DNA of 5,378 nt from Pseudomonadota bacterium (GTDB lineage: Bacteria > Pseudomonadota > Alphaproteobacteria > Rhizobiales > Xanthobacteraceae), in NCBI GenBank assembly GCA_023391175.1, contig JAEWBL010000543.1, forward strand, positions 1 to 5,378. Reading direction: 5' to 3'. Shown here in pieces: positions 3,347-5,378 of this stretch. A program made the translations under genes and the position numbers. How positions within the stretch are numbered: the first letter of the stretch is position 1; every line of letters begins with the position of its first letter. Below the pieces are notes generated by a model. That model was not told the origin of the DNA. It was given only the letters and a program-made list of their open reading frames with translations, and searched no databases.

Positions 3347-4498
3347 TCAGAGGCTGGCGATCATCCGCCCCAGCCAAAAGCCATCCTGCGCCCAGCCCAT
3401 CTGTCCGTAGTGGATGTTGTCGGTGCTAAAGAGGCCATTCGCGAGGGCGACGGCGCCAGTTCCCTGCCGCTGCACCATGTCGAACAGGGGCGCCTTGTAT
3501 TGGTCTGACAGCTCCTTGAGCACCTGCAAGAAGCCGGCATCGTTGGTCAGGGTCCATGTGTAGGGCTCATGCCCCCGGATCAGGATAACGTCGCTATAGG
3601 CCGCGACCGCGCTGAGGATCGCCTGCATGTTCGTCTTGAACGTCGCGGGCGTGACGCTGTTGTACTGGTCGTTCCGGTAGAGCTTGATGATCGTCAGCGC
3701 GCCGCCGAGGTCATCGAGGCAGTTCTTCGGTGAGTAAGGATAGGTGGCCAGCGCCCAATGAGAGGACTGAGCACCGGTCCACCCGAGGTTCCGGACCATG
3801 AGATCGGCCGTGCCGGAGGACCAACACTCCACGCCGACTAGGAAAAGGTTCCCGCTCGCGTTGGCGACGTTGACCGTATGCGTACCGGGCGTGCAGTTCA
3901 CATCGACGTAGCCGAGATTTGTGCTCCCCGCCGTTGACTGCGTGGCCAGTGTCGCGCCCCCATCAACAGCAACCGTGAACGTCCCCAAGCCGCTGTCGAT
4001 CCCATACCAGACACGAATGCGGTCGAACTGCTCGGTTGGGGCAAAATTGGTCTGCCCGGCGCCAGTGTGCTTGATGAAGTAGCCGTTGACGATCTGGCGC
4101 ACACCGTTATCGACCGCGGCCCCGCCAGAGAAAGTCAGGCGTGGGTCGTAGGCCGTGATGTTGGCGACGTTCATGATGTTCTTTGTCCCGAACCACTCGC
4201 TGCGCCGGATCGGGATTGACGGGTCGAACGCGTTGATCGCCTTAGCGAGGTAGTAGGCCGCGCTGCGCGCCCACGCATTAGTGTAGCCCGAGCCGCCATC
4301 GCCCGCCCCAACGCCCATGACGCCGCTGTCGCCGAGGTAGTTGGCGACCGCACGCGCCTTGCCCGAACGCACGTCAGCCAGCGCTTTGGCGGCGCGCCGC
4401 AGGTAGGCGGGGTTCCAATTATAGAGACCGGTGTCCGCAAAAGGCCGCTCGTGCAGATCAGCGGCCAGCCCCAGCGCCAGAGTAGCCATCCCGCTCAT
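3347..4498 (-). CDS. SGNH/GDSL hydrolase tail protein with inserted beta-rich domain
   Basis: This 383-residue protein carries the SGNH hydrolase blocks in order. They are Y-L-G-D-S-G at 54-59 (Ser58 the nucleophile), V-R-N-L-G-W-T-G at 235-242 (oxyanion Gly), Y-R-N-D at 274-277 (Asn276) and D-N-I-H at 360-363 (Asp360 and His363 completing the triad). Between blocks I and II, about 120-230, lies a beta-rich stretch (FDRIRVWYG, TFTVAVDGG, LGYVDVNCTPGTHTV) resembling a carbohydrate-binding sandwich. There is no signal peptide, as expected of a virion part. By analogy with esterases on phage tails, it may remove O-acetyl groups from host surface polysaccharide; the substrate is inferred. The ATG overlaps the stop of the preceding gene (ATGA), and its end marks the last tail gene. 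Confidence 0.85.
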   Translation of the reverse strand: MSGMATLALGLAADLHERPFADTGLYNWNPAYLRRAAKALADVRSGKARAVANYLGDSGVMGVGAGDGGSGYTNAWARSAAYYLAKAINAFDPSIPIRRSEWFGTKNIMNVANITAYDPRLTFSGGAAVDNGVRQIVNGYFIKHTGAGQTNFAPTEQFDRIRVWYGIDSGLGTFTVAVDGGATLATQSTAGSTNLGYVDVNCTPGTHTVNVANASGNLFLVGVECWSSGTADLMVRNLGWTGAQSSHWALATYPYSPKNCLDDLGGALTIIKLYRNDQYNSVTPATFKTNMQAILSAVAAYSDVILIRGHEPYTWTLTNDAGFLQVLKELSDQYKAPLFDMVQRQGTGAVALANGLFSTDNIHYGQMGWAQDGFWLGRMIASL

Positions 4499-4812
4499 GC
4501 CGAAATCCTCACGTTAGCGGTGCCGGAAAAGTCGGCGCCGGCGGTCCACCGCCAGCTGACGCCGGCTTCGCTCTCCTCGGCCGGCGTACAGCCGATGCGT
4601 TTGGCGAGATAGAGCTGCGTGCTGCCCACCACGACGGGCACCCAGTTCACGCCCCCGCCCGGCGAGCGCTCGAGGTAGAGCGAGCCGGACCACGACGAAC
4701 CGGGAAGCACCCAGGCGGAAAAAGGCCACGCCAACAGCCAGGGGCGCGAGGCGCTGGGGGTAAAGGCCGCGGTGCTCCCGGGGCCGGACAGCGTTTCCTG
4801 CACTGCAGCCAT
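4495..4812 (-). CDS. Small phage virion-associated protein, about 105 residues
   Basis: This protein starts MAAVQETLSGPGS. A beta-rich body follows (SWSGSLYLERSPGGGVNWVPV, then TQLYLAKRIGC) and it ends with WRWTAGADFSGTANVRISA. The ERS-GG-W-PV core and the C-terminal SGT-R-S pattern recur in about 100-residue proteins next to phage tail genes, often unnamed and presumed structural. I recognise the type but cannot name a role. An open frame reaches back to 4923, but the ATG at 4812 is preferred because GGGGGAGAAGAAA lies directly before it and the upstream 37 codons overlap the preceding gene and do not look conserved. It is joined to the SGNH hydrolase gene by an ATGA overlap, so both are probably made together. 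Confidence 0.75.
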   Translation of the reverse strand: MAAVQETLSGPGSTAAFTPSASRPWLLAWPFSAWVLPGSSWSGSLYLERSPGGGVNWVPVVVGSTQLYLAKRIGCTPAEESEAGVSWRWTAGADFSGTANVRISA

Positions 4813-4871
4813 TTTCTTCTCCCCCTGATGACGATGATCGGAATTGGTTGGATGCGCTCGGCTTGCCGGCG

Positions 4872-5378
4872 TCAGAAAGCCGAGGCGGCAGCGGACCCGC
4901 TGCGCGAGGTGGTCCACGTCCACGTCATTGTGTTGCCGGTGCTGGCAGACGCCTGCAGGGGCGTGGACCCGAAGGCCACGTATCCCGTGGCTTCAGGCAT
5001 AAGGAATGCGTCCGATCCGGCGCCGAGGCCGGACAGCGCCGGCGCCGACACCGTGTTGCCCCATGCGACCGCGGACAGGATGAAGCCGCCCGCACCGACA
5101 TCCATGCCGGCCACGCCGACCGTGGCCGCAGCCGAGAACGTCGCCGAGCCGGTGTCGGAGGCTCCGGCGGCAGCGCTCGCCCGGTTCATCACCCGATACG
5201 TGGCCAGATTGCAGCTCTGGACGGTGTTGCTGAAGGTGAGCGCGATATCCGCCACCGTGCCGGTTGGCACCACGGCGCGCGCCAGGCACAGCGCCTGCAG
5301 AACGCCATTGTTGAATGGCGTCTCCAGCGTTGCGGCGATGCCGCCGATGGTCACGGACGAAAGCGTCCGCGAGGCGGA
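4872..5378 (-). CDS. Phage tail or surface protein, N-terminus beyond the window
   Basis: The frame is open to the right edge, so the true start lies outside; 168 C-terminal residues are visible. A GTG at 5354 is an internal valine (S-S-V-T-I-G-G), not a likely start. The sequence is rich in Ala, Gly, Ser and Thr, with few charges. Beta-strand-like pieces include VTIGGIAATLETP, VADIALTFSNTVQSC and NTMTWTWTT. The protein ends SAAASAF. The low charge and beta character fit virion proteins, and similar V-T-I-G-G-A-A-T segments occur in phage tail-region proteins of alphaproteobacteria (recall, not search). It is separated from the next gene by 59 bp holding only that gene's ribosome site. Confidence 0.65.
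   Translation of the reverse strand, partial: SASRTLSSVTIGGIAATLETPFNNGVLQALCLARAVVPTGTVADIALTFSNTVQSCNLATYRVMNRASAAAGASDTGSATFSAAATVGVAGMDVGAGGFILSAVAWGNTVSAPALSGLGAGSDAFLMPEATGYVAFGSTPLQASASTGNTMTWTWTTSRSGSAAASAF

Noticed and set aside
4812..4923. N-terminal extension of the small virion protein to 4923
   Set aside because: A strong ribosome site directly precedes the ATG at 4812, and the extension overlaps the end of the preceding gene without conserved-looking sequence.

Overview
The window looks like the right-hand (tail-fibre and lysis) end of a dsDNA tailed prophage in a high-GC alphaproteobacterium, probably of the Hyphomicrobiales. Three things support this: the GC-rich third codon positions of the main genes; a GH108 muramidase followed by a nested Rz/Rz1-like pair; and the style of the small virion proteins and SGNH-hydrolase tail protein. 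No integrase, tRNA, rRNA, insertion sequence or CRISPR array is visible, and the host genus cannot be fixed from this stretch.

All confidently called genes lie on the minus strand, so transcription runs from high to low coordinates. First come three virion genes: a tail or surface protein cut by the right edge (4872-5378), a 105-residue small structural protein (4495-4812) and a 383-residue SGNH/GDSL hydrolase with an inserted beta-rich domain (3347-4498). The last two overlap by ATGA. Next is about 1.1 kb (2269-3346) without a conventional gene. Last is a tightly packed lysis cassette: GH108 endolysin with a C-terminal membrane segment (1390-2268), i-spanin/holin-like membrane protein (1022-1393), o-spanin lipoprotein starting inside it (907-1104), and a small coiled-coil/membrane protein resembling DUF6127 (577-903). 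Stops and starts in the cassette overlap or nearly touch, so translation is probably coupled.

The 1.1-kb interval is the most unusual part. It holds three diverged copies of one two-hairpin module on the minus strand. Each has a conserved AGACC box, a first stem with compensatory changes, a 15-nt linker ending in UACCAC, and a terminator-like second stem. The copy nearest the endolysin ends in a T-run only 28 bp before the endolysin start codon. Between and beside the modules, on the plus strand, are tiny open frames of 20 to 25 codons encoding single hydrophobic segments. One of these segments occurs twice with 23 of 27 identical bases, so the locus grew by tandem duplication.

The left 576 bases are gene-poor and less GC-biased. 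They contain several inverted repeats, a set of competing hairpins at 69-130 and an unrecognised open frame at 166-414. They may be a phage end or flanking DNA, but no attachment site could be identified.
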